Shown piece after piece: positions 35,667 to 43,458 of a stretch of 64,000 bases of DNA (within the stretch, counting starts at the first letter, position 1; each line of letters begins with the position of its first letter). The stretch is from positions 4,700,001 to 4,764,000 of the forward strand of contig NZ_BNEA01000015.1 of assembly GCF_016860525.1 (NCBI RefSeq). The letters are read 5' to 3'. The translations under genes were made by a program, and so were the position numbers. This DNA comes from Streptomyces rubradiris (GTDB lineage: Bacteria > Actinomycetota > Actinomycetes > Streptomycetales > Streptomycetaceae). The notes beneath the pieces are model-generated. The model ran no database searches, had not been told where the DNA came from, and worked only from the letters and a program-made list of their open reading frames with translations.

Positions 35667-36578
35667 ATGACTCAGTCCCACCCCAGGATCAGCAAGGCTG
35701 TCATTCCCGCAGCCGGCCTCGGCACCCGGTTCCTGCCGGCGACCAAGGCCACTCCCAAGGAGATGCTGCCCGTCGTCGACAAGCCCGCGATCCAGTACGT
35801 GGTCGAGGAGGCCGTGTCGGCGGGGCTCGACGACGTCCTCATGATCACCGGACGCAACAAGCGCCCGCTGGAGGACCACTTCGACCGCAACTACGAGCTG
35901 GAATCCGCACTGGAGAAGAAGGGCGACGCCGAGCGGCTCGCGAAGGTGCAGGAGTCCAGCGACCTGGCCACCATGCACTACGTCCGCCAGGGCGACCCCA
36001 GGGGACTCGGTCACGCCGTGCTGTGCGCCGCCCCGCACGTCGGCCACGAACCCTTCGCCGTCCTCCTCGGTGACGACCTGATCGACCCCCGCGACCCGCT
36101 GCTGCGGCGCATGATCGAGGTCCAGGAGCAGCACGGCGGCAGCGTCGTCGCCCTCATGGAGGTCGCCCCCGAGCAGATCCACCTCTACGGCTGCGCCGCC
36201 GTGGAGGCCACCGCCGACGGCGACGTGGTGAAGGTGACGGGACTGGTGGAGAAGCCGGACCCGGCGGACGCCCCGTCCAGCTACGCGATCATCGGCCGCT
36301 ACGTCCTGGACCCGGGTGTCTTCGGCGTCCTGCGCGAGACCGAGCCCGGCCGCGGTGGCGAGATCCAGCTCACCGACGCCCTCCAGCAGCTCGCCCAGGA
36401 CGAGAAGGTGGGCGGCCCCGTGCACGGCGTCGTCTTCAAGGGCCGCCGCTACGACACCGGCGACCGCGGCGACTATCTGCGTGCCATTGTCAGACTCGCG
36501 TGCGAACGTGAGGACCTGGGCCCGGACTTCCGGACCTGGCTCCGCAGTTATGTAGCCGAGGAGATGCAGCAGTCTTGA
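35667..36578 (+). CDS. galU: UTP-glucose-1-phosphate uridylyltransferase
   Basis: 303 residues. Nucleotidyltransferase motifs: KAVIPAAGLGTRFLPATKATPKEML (UTP loop), GRNKRPLEDHFD, GLGHAVLCA, LLGDDLID (metal site) and LVEKPDP. It makes UDP-glucose for glycogen, wall polymers and glycolipids. ATG 35667 lacks a Shine-Dalgarno; GATATT ends about 9 bp upstream and could be a -10, so the mRNA may be leaderless. First gene of the run galU-glp-moaC-mog-rimJ. Its stop overlaps the glp start (TTGA). Confidence 0.96.
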   Translation: MTQSHPRISKAVIPAAGLGTRFLPATKATPKEMLPVVDKPAIQYVVEEAVSAGLDDVLMITGRNKRPLEDHFDRNYELESALEKKGDAERLAKVQESSDLATMHYVRQGDPRGLGHAVLCAAPHVGHEPFAVLLGDDLIDPRDPLLRRMIEVQEQHGGSVVALMEVAPEQIHLYGCAAVEATADGDVVKVTGLVEKPDPADAPSSYAIIGRYVLDPGVFGVLRETEPGRGGEIQLTDALQQLAQDEKVGGPVHGVVFKGRRYDTGDRGDYLRAIVRLACEREDLGPDFRTWLRSYVAEEMQQS

Positions 36579-37897
36579 GCAGCGCCGCGACCCGTCCCGC
36601 CGGCCCGGACGACCTGTGGTCGGTGGACGAGCACCTGGACGACATCCTCGCCACCGTCCGCCCCCTGGAGCCCATCGAGCTGCAACTGCTCGACGCCCAG
36701 GGCTGCGTCCTGGTGGAGAACGTCACGGTGCCGGTCTCCCTGCCCCCGTTCGACAACAGCTCCATGGACGGGTACGCGGTGCGGGTCGCGGACGTCGCCG
36801 GCGCGAGCGAGGAGTTCCCGGCCGTCCTGGAGGTCGTCGGGGACGTCGCGGCCGGCGCCGCCGATCCGGTACGGGTCGGCCCCGGGCAGGCCGCGCGCAT
36901 CATGACCGGCGCCCCGCTGCCGCCCGGCGCCGAGACCGTCGTCCCCGTCGAGTGGACCGACGGCGGGCTCGGCGAGGGCCCGGCGAGCGGCATGCGGGCG
37001 CGCAGCCTGGCCCCCGAGGGCGCGGAGGGGCAGGTGCACGTGTACCGGCCCGCCGAGGCACGCGCGCACGTGCGGGCCGAGGGCAGCGACGTACGGGCCG
37101 GCGAGCTCGCCCTGGAGGCCGGTACGGTCCTCGGCGCGCCGCAGATCGCGCTGCTCGCCGCGATCGGCCGCGGCACGGTGCGGGTCCGCCCGCGCCCGCG
37201 CGTGGTCGTGCTGTCCACCGGCAGCGAACTCGTCCAGCCCGGTGAGGAACTGGCCCCCGGGCAGATCTACGACTCCAACAGCTTCGCCCTCACCGCCGCC
37301 GCGCGGGACGCGGGCGCCATCGCCTACCGGGTGGGCGCGGTCGCCGACGACGCCGAGACGCTCCGCACCACCATCGAGGACCAGCTCATCCGCGCCGACC
37401 TGCTGGTGACCACCGGCGGGGTCAGCGTGGGCGCCTACGACGTCGTCAAGGAGGCGTTGTCGTCCGTCGGCGACGAGGACGAGGCGGGCAGCGGCGTGGA
37501 GTTCCGCAGGCTCGCCATGCAGCCCGGCAAGCCGCAGGGCTTCGGCACCGTCGGCCCCGACCACACCCCGCTGCTGGCCCTGCCCGGCAACCCGGTGTCG
37601 TCGTACGTCTCCTTCGAGCTGTTCGTCCGCCCCGCCATCCGCGCCCTGATGGGCCTGACCGGACTCCACCGCCCCCGCACCCGGGCCACGCTGAAGGCGG
37701 ACGCGGCGCTGCGCTCGCCCCGGGGCCGCCGCCAGTTCCTGCGCGGCCGGTACGCCGACGGCGAGGTGACCCCCGTGGGCGGGGCCGGATCCCACCTGAT
37801 CGCGGCGCTCGCCAAGGCCGACGCGCTGATCGTCGTCCCCGAGGACACGGAGTCCGTGGAGCCCGGCGGCGAGGTGGAGGTCGTGCTGCTCGGCTGA
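36575..37897 (+). CDS. Gephyrin-like divisome protein Glp / MoeA molybdotransferase
   Basis: 440 residues, complete MoeA fold: LPPFDNSSMDGYAV, ARIMTGAPLPPGAETVV, VVVLSTGSELV, LVTTGGVSVGAYDVVK, the LPGNPVSSYVSFELFV segment and C-terminal domain IV. MoeA enzymes insert molybdate into adenylylated molybdopterin. In Corynebacteriales the copy in this same gene order is Glp, which binds FtsZ and the membrane receptor GlpR/SepX to guide division. The SepX gene lies four genes downstream here, while moaC and mog sit between, so either or both roles are possible. TTG start overlaps the galU stop. Confidence 0.9.
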   Translation: MSSAATRPAGPDDLWSVDEHLDDILATVRPLEPIELQLLDAQGCVLVENVTVPVSLPPFDNSSMDGYAVRVADVAGASEEFPAVLEVVGDVAAGAADPVRVGPGQAARIMTGAPLPPGAETVVPVEWTDGGLGEGPASGMRARSLAPEGAEGQVHVYRPAEARAHVRAEGSDVRAGELALEAGTVLGAPQIALLAAIGRGTVRVRPRPRVVVLSTGSELVQPGEELAPGQIYDSNSFALTAAARDAGAIAYRVGAVADDAETLRTTIEDQLIRADLLVTTGGVSVGAYDVVKEALSSVGDEDEAGSGVEFRRLAMQPGKPQGFGTVGPDHTPLLALPGNPVSSYVSFELFVRPAIRALMGLTGLHRPRTRATLKADAALRSPRGRRQFLRGRYADGEVTPVGGAGSHLIAALAKADALIVVPEDTESVEPGGEVEVVLLG

Positions 37898-38023
37898 GGC
37901 ACGCGCGCGTGCCCGTCCACGGGACGATCCTGGTCCGCTGTCCGGCCCGGCTTGGCGGTACCGTTGCGCGCACAGCAGGCCCGCGCCGCGCACCGCGCGG
38001 GCCCGGACCGGGAGCGCCACAGC

Positions 38024-38503
38024 ATGAGTACGCAGGAACGGCTGACGCACATCGACGAGGCGGGTGCGGCCCGCATGGTCGACGTATCCGGGAAGGACGT
38101 GACCGCGCGCACCGCCCGTGCCAGTGGCCGGGTCCTCGTGTCACCGCGGGTGATCGAGCTGCTGCGCGGCGAGGGGATGCCCAAGGGTGACGCCCTGGCC
38201 ACCGCGCGCATCGCCGGGATCATGGGGGCCAAGCGGACCCCTGAGCTGATCCCGCTGTGCCACCCGTTGTCGGTGTCCGGTGTGACACTGGACCTGTCGG
38301 TCACGGACGACGCCGTGGAGATCCGGGCCACCGTGAAGACCACGGACCGCACGGGCGTCGAAATGGAGGCCCTCACCGCGGTGACGGTCGCCGCGCTCAC
38401 CGTGGTCGACATGGTCAAGGCGGTCGACAAGGGGGCGGTCATCACGGACGTGCGCGTGGAGGAGAAGACGGGCGGCAAGTCGGGCGACTGGAGCCGGGCA
38501 TGA
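38024..38503 (+). CDS. moaC: Cyclic pyranopterin monophosphate synthase MoaC
   Basis: 159 residues, the normal length. LTHIDEAGAARMVDVSGKDVTARTA, the active-site region GIMGAKRTPELIPLCHPL and TTDRTGVEMEALTAVTVAALTVVDMVKAVDK are all conserved. It completes the conversion of GTP to cyclic pyranopterin monophosphate, the first stage of molybdenum cofactor synthesis. GGGAG precedes the ATG. A 126-bp gap separates it from glp; its stop overlaps mog by 4 bp (ATGA). Confidence 0.96.
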   Translation: MSTQERLTHIDEAGAARMVDVSGKDVTARTARASGRVLVSPRVIELLRGEGMPKGDALATARIAGIMGAKRTPELIPLCHPLSVSGVTLDLSVTDDAVEIRATVKTTDRTGVEMEALTAVTVAALTVVDMVKAVDKGAVITDVRVEEKTGGKSGDWSRA

Positions 38504-39000
38504 GCTACCGCGCCCTGGTGATCACCGCCTCCAGCCGGGCCGCCGCCGGCGTCTACCCGGACAAGGGCGGCCCGCTGGTCGCCGACGGTCTCAGGGGCCT
38601 CGGCCTCGACGTGGCCGGGCCGCGGGTCGTCCCCGACGGCGCCCCCGTGGAGGAGGCCCTGCGGGCGGCCGTGGCGGCCGGGTACGACGTGGTGGTCACC
38701 ACCGGCGGCACCGGCATCTCGCCCACCGACCGCACCCCGGAGGCCACCCGCGCGGTGATCGACCGGGAGGTGCCGGGCATCGCCGAGGCGATCCGGGCCC
38801 ACGGGCGGGAGAAGGTGCCCACCGCCGCGCTGTCCCGGGGCCTGGCGGGCGTGGCCGGGCGGACGCTGATCGTGAACCTGCCCGGGTCGACCGGCGGAGT
38901 GCGCGACGGCCTGGCCGTGCTGGAGCCGCTGCTGGTGCACGCCGTCGACCAGATCCGCGGCGGCGACCACCCGAGACCCGGCAGCGGGGGTGCGAGCTGA
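38500..39000 (+). CDS. MogA/MoaB-family molybdenum cofactor protein
   Basis: 166 residues. YRALVITASSRAAAGVYPDKGGPLVADGL, the molybdopterin-binding VVVTTGGTGISPTDRTPEAT, and LIVNLPGSTGGVRDGL are diagnostic. It adenylylates molybdopterin before metal insertion by MoeA. Translation is coupled to moaC through ATGA. The order glp/moeA-moaC-mog puts three cofactor genes together. Confidence 0.94.
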   Translation: MSYRALVITASSRAAAGVYPDKGGPLVADGLRGLGLDVAGPRVVPDGAPVEEALRAAVAAGYDVVVTTGGTGISPTDRTPEATRAVIDREVPGIAEAIRAHGREKVPTAALSRGLAGVAGRTLIVNLPGSTGGVRDGLAVLEPLLVHAVDQIRGGDHPRPGSGGAS

Positions 39001-39020
39001 ACAGCCCTTCCTGGCCCGTC

Positions 39021-39635
39021 GTGCTGGCGGACGGAGAGGTCGTCCTCCGGCCGATAAAGCTGCGCGACCAGCGGGCCTGGCGTGAGGTGAACCGGCGCAA
39101 CCGCGACTGGCTGCGCCCCTGGGAGGCGACCATCCCGCCGCCCACGCCGAGCGGTCCGGTGGCGCACCGGCCGACCTACCGTCAGATGGTCCGGCACCTG
39201 CGCTCGGAGGCCGGCGCGGGCCGGATGCTGCCGTTCGTCATCGAGTACGAGGGGCGGCTGGCCGGGCAGTTGACGGTCGCCGGGATCACCTGGGGCTCGA
39301 TGTGCTCGGGGCACATCGGGTACTGGGTGGACGAGGCGGTGGCCGGGCGCGGGGTGGTGCCGACGGCGGTCGCGCTCGTGGTGGACCACTGCTTCCGCAC
39401 CGTCGGCCTGCACCGCGTAGAGGTCTGCATTCGTCCCGAGAACCGGCCGAGCCGCCGCGTGGTGGAGAAACTCGGATTCCGCGAGGAGGGGCTGCGGCCG
39501 CGCTATCTGCACATCGACGGCGCCTGGCGCGACCATCTGGTCTTCGCGCTCACCGCGGAAGAGGTGCCCGACGGTTTGCTGACGCGGTGGCACCGGGCAC
39601 GCTCTCAGCGGGCTCAGCACACCGAGAGCCCGTGA
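39021..39635 (+). CDS. RimJ/RimL-type GNAT N-acetyltransferase
   Basis: 204 residues. GNAT fold of the Acetyltransf_3 type: VVLRPIKLRDQRAWREVNRRNRDWLRPWE, the acetyl-CoA region YWVDEAVAGRGVVPTAVALVVDHCF and RVEVCIRPENRPSRRVVEKLGFREEG. Family members acetylate protein N termini, such as ribosomal S5. The same gene follows moeA in M. tuberculosis (rimJ). GTG 39021 is the first standard start, but eight codons upstream a CTG overlapping the mog stop (38997, with GGGGG before it) would give LNSPSWPVVLADGEV, which looks like the natural N terminus. Confidence 0.9.
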   Translation: MLADGEVVLRPIKLRDQRAWREVNRRNRDWLRPWEATIPPPTPSGPVAHRPTYRQMVRHLRSEAGAGRMLPFVIEYEGRLAGQLTVAGITWGSMCSGHIGYWVDEAVAGRGVVPTAVALVVDHCFRTVGLHRVEVCIRPENRPSRRVVEKLGFREEGLRPRYLHIDGAWRDHLVFALTAEEVPDGLLTRWHRARSQRAQHTESP

Positions 39636-39762
39636 ATTGAAAATATGTTCGATTATTGAAAATCGCATCGTCGCGAAAAATGCTGGAAATATCAGCCAGA
39701 TCGTGCGACACACCGGCCCAATTGGCGGATGGCCTCACGCAAACCCCTCTACCGTGTGAGGC
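39636..39762 (+). promoter_or_regulatory. AT-rich promoter region of sepX
   Basis: 127 bp with an unusual A/T content at its start (TTGAAAATATG, TTATTGAAAATCGC). A GACAC at 39707-39711 matches the core of the WhiA binding motif, and CCTCAC...GTGAGG at about 39733-39761 forms an inverted repeat just before the GTG. The WhiA link rests on a five-base word and is weak. Confidence 0.35.
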
Positions 39763-40998
39763 GTGAGCAGCAGCGGCCTCATCTACGCAGTCATTGTCGG
39801 GGCCTGGGCCGCCTACTTGGTGCCGATGTGGCTCCGTAGGCAGGACGAGCTGAACGAGGCCCGTCCGACGGAACGCTTCAGCACCGCCATCCGGCTGCTT
39901 TCCGGACGGGCGGGCATGGAGCGCCGGTACGCCAGGGACCTGCGGGCGCGCTCCGCCCAGGAGGGGGAGCCGGACGCCGTCGGCCCGGACGCCGTCACCG
40001 ACTCGGTGGACGTCCGGGCTTTCGCCGTGCCTCCGACCCGCCGTCAGGAGAGCCTGGACGCCGAGCCCCTGGACGACGGGCCGGAGGTGGCCGCGGGTGC
40101 CGAGCCGGACCCCGGCCGGTCCCCCGCGCCGGCGCCCGACCCCGCCTCCGTGCCCGCCCCGCAGCGTGAACCGGTGGCACGGCGCGCGTCCTCGGCGCAG
40201 ACGGCCGCCGCGCGCGCCCAGCGCTCGAAGGTGCTCGCGCGCCGCCGGCGCACCACGGTGATGCTCTTCCTCGCCTTCACCCTCGGCACGGTCATCGCCG
40301 CCGTCGGCGGGCTCGCCTTCCTGTGGGCGCCAGGCATCCCGGCCGTGCTGCTCAGCGCCTACATCGCCTACCTGCGGACGCAGGAACGGCGCCGCTTCGC
40401 CTACCAGATGGACCGCCGCCGCGCCGAGGCCGCCGCCCAGCGCCTGCGGGAACGCCGGCCGCGCAGCCGCGCGTCCCTGGAGGAGGACGCGGGCGCGGAC
40501 GAGGCGGACGCGGGGCAGGACGCCGGCCCGGACGACGCGGAGCTGTCCGCGCTCGCCGCCGACCGGCGGGCGCTCGTGGAGCAGACCGACCACGCCGAGT
40601 GGGTCGACCAGCAGCGCGAGCGGCAGCGGCGGCCCGGGCACGGGGAGAGCTGGGACCCGGTGCCGGTGCCCCTGCCGACGTACGTCACCGCGCCCGTGGC
40701 CCCGCGCGCCACCTCCGACGTGGACCTCGGGGCGCCCGACACCTGGAGCTCGGCGCGGTCCAGCGCGGTCGTGCCGGAGCAGGAGGCGGACCGTGCGCCG
40801 CGGGACGGGACGGGCGAACGCCCGGAGCCGGCCGCGGCGGACCAGCCGGCGGAGGGCCGCGGAGAGGCCCGCCCGCAGCCGCGGACCCGCTCGCGCGGCG
40901 CCGGCCCCGCCGCGGCCCGCCGGGCACGCGAGCGCGGCCGTACGCCGCTGTTCGACCAGTACGAGGACGGCGACCGGCCCCGCGCCGCCAACGAGTGA
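39763..40998 (+). CDS. sepX: Divisome membrane protein SepX/GlpR
   Basis: 411 residues. TM1 is at the extreme N terminus (LIYAVIVGAWAAYLVPMWLRR, about 6-26), then a long Pro/Ala/Asp-rich loop, a hydrophobic hairpin (MLFLAFTLGTVIAAVGG and PAVLLSAYIAYL, about 167-208), and a disordered charged C terminus ending in a conserved-looking RGRTPLFDQYEDG. This matches SepX of Streptomyces, a membrane protein needed for stable division septa and sporulation, and GlpR of corynebacteria, receptor of Glp. Position downstream of glp and rimJ is the conserved one. GTG start with GAGG close by. Confidence 0.9.
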   Translation: MSSSGLIYAVIVGAWAAYLVPMWLRRQDELNEARPTERFSTAIRLLSGRAGMERRYARDLRARSAQEGEPDAVGPDAVTDSVDVRAFAVPPTRRQESLDAEPLDDGPEVAAGAEPDPGRSPAPAPDPASVPAPQREPVARRASSAQTAAARAQRSKVLARRRRTTVMLFLAFTLGTVIAAVGGLAFLWAPGIPAVLLSAYIAYLRTQERRRFAYQMDRRRAEAAAQRLRERRPRSRASLEEDAGADEADAGQDAGPDDAELSALAADRRALVEQTDHAEWVDQQRERQRRPGHGESWDPVPVPLPTYVTAPVAPRATSDVDLGAPDTWSSARSSAVVPEQEADRAPRDGTGERPEPAAADQPAEGRGEARPQPRTRSRGAGPAAARRARERGRTPLFDQYEDGDRPRAANE

Positions 40999-41080
40999 CC
41001 TCGGTCACGCCCGCCCTGACCAGTCAGGGAGCGGATTTCCGAGCACCCGGATCGGGATGCTAGAGTTTCACTCGTTGCAA

Positions 41081-41154
41081 GGGCCTGTGGCGCAGTCCGG
41101 TAGCGCACCTCGTTCGCATCGAGGGGGCCAGGGGTTCAAATCCCCTCAGGTCCA
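41081..41154 (+). tRNA. tRNA-Ala (anticodon CGC)
   Basis: Acceptor GGGCCTG pairs with CAGGTCC and includes the G3-U70 wobble that identifies alanine tRNAs. The D arm is GCGC...GCGC, the anticodon stem CCTCG/CGAGG has loop TTCGCAT giving CGC (codon GCG), and the T arm is AGGGG TTCAAAT CCCCT. 74 nt, no encoded CCA. The sequence is typical of the variant D arm of Streptomyces tRNA-Ala(CGC). Confidence 0.93.
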
Positions 41155-41164
41155 CTGCACGATG

Positions 41165-41197
41165 AGATCCCGTCGGTCATCACGACCGGCGGGATCT
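41165..41197 (+). terminator. Terminator after tRNA-Ala
   Basis: GATCCCG-T-CGGTC (41166-41178) pairs with GACCG-G-CGGGATC (41184-41196) across a 5-nt loop, followed by TTCGTCGTT. Twelve paired bases with one G-T mismatch. Confidence 0.7.
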
Positions 41198-41250
41198 TCG
41201 TCGTTCAGGAATGCCGGAGGTGCCCCTCCCGCGAGGGGCGGCCGGGTGGC

Positions 41251-41736
41251 TCACAGGGGCTTGGCGTAGCAGAGGCTCTCCTCGTGGTGGCGGTAGTAGC
41301 CGAACTTGGCGCACGGCTCGTAGCCGCTGGAGGTGTACAGGGCGATGGCCTCCGGCTGCTTGGTGCCCGTCTCCAGGACCATGCGGACCCGGCCGGCCGC
41401 GCGGGCGTCCTCCTCCAGGGCCGCGAGGATGCGGCGGGCCAGGCCCCGGCCGCGCATCTCCTCGATGACGAACATGCGCTTCAGTTCGGCGTCGCCGTCC
41501 TCGTAGCCCTCGTCGTTGAGGTCCTGGCTGCGCCAGCCGCCGGTCGCCACCGGGCGGTCCCGCTCGTCGTACGCGATGAGGTACACGCCCCGGGGCGGGT
41601 CGAAGTCCTCGGGCGCCAGGGCCGTGGCGTCGCCCCCGTCGCCGTAGCGCAGGTGGTACTCGGCCTGGACCTCGTCGTTGAGCTTGACGGCGTCGGGGTG
41701 ATCGAAGCGAACGCGGCGTATGTTCATGCTGGACAT
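41251..41736 (-). CDS. GNAT-family N-acetyltransferase
   Basis: 161 residues. The fold core is LKRMFVIEEMRGRGLARRILAALEEDARAAG with the acetyl-CoA loop RGRGLA, followed by VLETGTKQPEAIALYTSSGYEPCAKFGYYRH. The N-terminal half is rich in Asp/Tyr. Substrate unknown. ATG 41736 (MSSMNIRR) is chosen; the next ATG at 41727 is possible and neither has a strong ribosome site. It is divergent from the exonuclease III gene, 69 bp apart. Confidence 0.87.
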   Translation of the reverse strand: MSSMNIRRVRFDHPDAVKLNDEVQAEYHLRYGDGGDATALAPEDFDPPRGVYLIAYDERDRPVATGGWRSQDLNDEGYEDGDAELKRMFVIEEMRGRGLARRILAALEEDARAAGRVRMVLETGTKQPEAIALYTSSGYEPCAKFGYYRHHEESLCYAKPL

Positions 41737-41805
41737 CGTATTTCTATGTGGTCGGCGGGAGCCCGGATTTTCGGACCCCGACCAGTGTGCCGGTATCGTG
41801 CCGGG

Positions 41806-42609
41806 GTGCTGACTGTGACCACCGTGAACGTGAACGGGCTGCGGGCCGCCGCCAAGAAGGGCTTCGTGGAGTGGCTCGCCGGAACGGACGCGGACGTCGT
41901 CTGCCTCCAGGAGGTGCGCGCCGAGCCGCACCAGCTGCCCGAGGAGGTCCGGCAGCCCGACGGCTGGCACGTCGTGCACGCCCCGGCCGCCGCCAAGGGC
42001 CGTGCCGGTGTCTCCCTCTACACCCGGCGCGAGCCCGACCGGGTCCGGGTCGGCTTCGGCTCCGCCGAGTTCGACGGCAGCGGCCGGTACGCGGAGGCCG
42101 AGCTGCCCGGCGTCACCGTCGCCTCCCTCTATCTGCCCTCCGGCGAGGTCGGCACCGAACGGCAGGACGAGAAGGTCCGCTTCATGGCCGAGTTCCTGGT
42201 CCACCTCAAGGAGCTGCGCGAGCGCGCCGCCGCCGACGGGCGCGAGGTGCTGGTGTGCGGCGACTGGAACATCGCCCACCGCGAGGCCGACCTGAAGAAC
42301 TGGCGCGGCAACACCAAGAACTCCGGCTTCCTGCCCGAGGAACGGGACTGGCTCGGCCGGGTGTTCGCCGCCGGGGAGGGCGGCTACGTCGACGTGGTGC
42401 GCGCGCTGCACCCGGACACCGAGGGGCCGTACAGCTGGTGGTCCTACCGCGGGCGGGCCTTCGACAACGACTCCGGCTGGCGCATCGACTACCACGTGGC
42501 CACCCCCGGGCTCGCCGGCCGGGCGGTCAAGGGATTCGTGGAGCGGGCCGCCACGCACGCCGAACGCTGGTCGGACCACGCGCCGGTGACCGTCGTCTAC
42601 GACCTCTAG
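41806..42609 (+). CDS. xth: Exodeoxyribonuclease III (AP endonuclease)
   Basis: 267 residues of the EEP/ExoIII fold: TVTTVNVNGLRAAAKKGFVEWL, the catalytic Glu in VVCLQEVRAE, VCGDWNIAHREADLKNW (Asp/Asn catalytic pair), GWRIDYHVAT and the final RWSDHAPVTVVYDL with the His base. It cuts abasic sites and trims 3' ends in base-excision repair. GTG start at 41806. It is convergent with the MerR gene, 50 bp away. Confidence 0.95.
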   Translation: MLTVTTVNVNGLRAAAKKGFVEWLAGTDADVVCLQEVRAEPHQLPEEVRQPDGWHVVHAPAAAKGRAGVSLYTRREPDRVRVGFGSAEFDGSGRYAEAELPGVTVASLYLPSGEVGTERQDEKVRFMAEFLVHLKELRERAAADGREVLVCGDWNIAHREADLKNWRGNTKNSGFLPEERDWLGRVFAAGEGGYVDVVRALHPDTEGPYSWWSYRGRAFDNDSGWRIDYHVATPGLAGRAVKGFVERAATHAERWSDHAPVTVVYDL

Positions 42610-42659
42610 GGGACCTCGGGCTCCACGGGGTCTCGCGCTCCAGGGGCCTCGGGGCCGGC

Positions 42660-43325
42660 TCAGTCCCGCTTGTTCAGCCGGCGGTCCAGGGCCAGGGAGA
42701 GTTCCGCCTCCACCACGCTGCGGGCCAGCGGGCGCAGCCGTCGTAGGTCGTCCTCGGGGGCGTGGCGCGAGATCACGTCGGCGAACAGGTCGGCCAGCGC
42801 CTCGGCGTGCTCACGGACGCGGGCGGCGGCGGCCAGGACCTCGGCGAGCGGGATGCCCTCGCGCACCAGCGCCGAGGAGACGTCCAGCAGCCGCCGGCTG
42901 ATGTGCACGATCTCGTCGCCGTCGGTGCCGAGATAGCCCAGCTCCATCGCGGCGGCCAGGTTCTCGGGCGTGACCTCGCCCTCGAAGCGGGCGGCGAGTT
43001 CCTCGGGGGTGAGGCGGACCGGCTCCTCCTCGGTGGGCGGCCCCACGCCCAGCAGGTCGGCGACATCGCGGCCCTGGTCCAGCGCCTCGGCGAGTTCCGC
43101 TATACCGCTGAGGGTGTGGCCGCGCTCCAGCAGGGCCGCGATGGTGCGCAGCCGGGCCAGGTGGTGGTCGTCGTACCAGGCGATGCGCCCCTCACGGCGG
43201 GGCGGCGCGAGCAGCCCCCGCTCGCGGTAGAAGCGCAGGGTGCGCACGGTGATGCCGGCCAGCCGGGCCAGCTCCTCCATGCGGTACTCGCGCGGGCCTT
43301 CCCTGTGCTCTGCGTCCTCTGCCAC
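42660..43325 (-). CDS. MerR-family transcriptional regulator
   Basis: 221 residues. Winged HTH at about 14-80: YRMEELARLAGITVRTLRFYRERGLLAPPRREGRIAWYDDHHLARLRTIAALLERG. There is no C-terminal Cys cluster for metals. The effector part (about 95-215) is helical and acidic, of the type seen beside fatty acid or monooxygenase genes. It is divergent from the Baeyer-Villiger cassette across 133 bp, which includes a spaced GGT/ACC-rich inverted element near 43340-43353. It probably controls that cassette. Confidence 0.88.
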   Translation of the reverse strand: MAEDAEHREGPREYRMEELARLAGITVRTLRFYRERGLLAPPRREGRIAWYDDHHLARLRTIAALLERGHTLSGIAELAEALDQGRDVADLLGVGPPTEEEPVRLTPEELAARFEGEVTPENLAAAMELGYLGTDGDEIVHISRRLLDVSSALVREGIPLAEVLAAAARVREHAEALADLFADVISRHAPEDDLRRLRPLARSVVEAELSLALDRRLNKRD

Positions 43326-43458
43326 GCCCGCAGCCTAAGGTGTACCCCCGGTAACTTTCCCTTCCCCGCCCCCTACCGCTCGGTACGGAGCTGCTCTACA
43401 GTCCCATTGCGCCAGTGTTCACTGGCACAGTTCCTAGGTGATGCGTGGAGGCTTCGGG

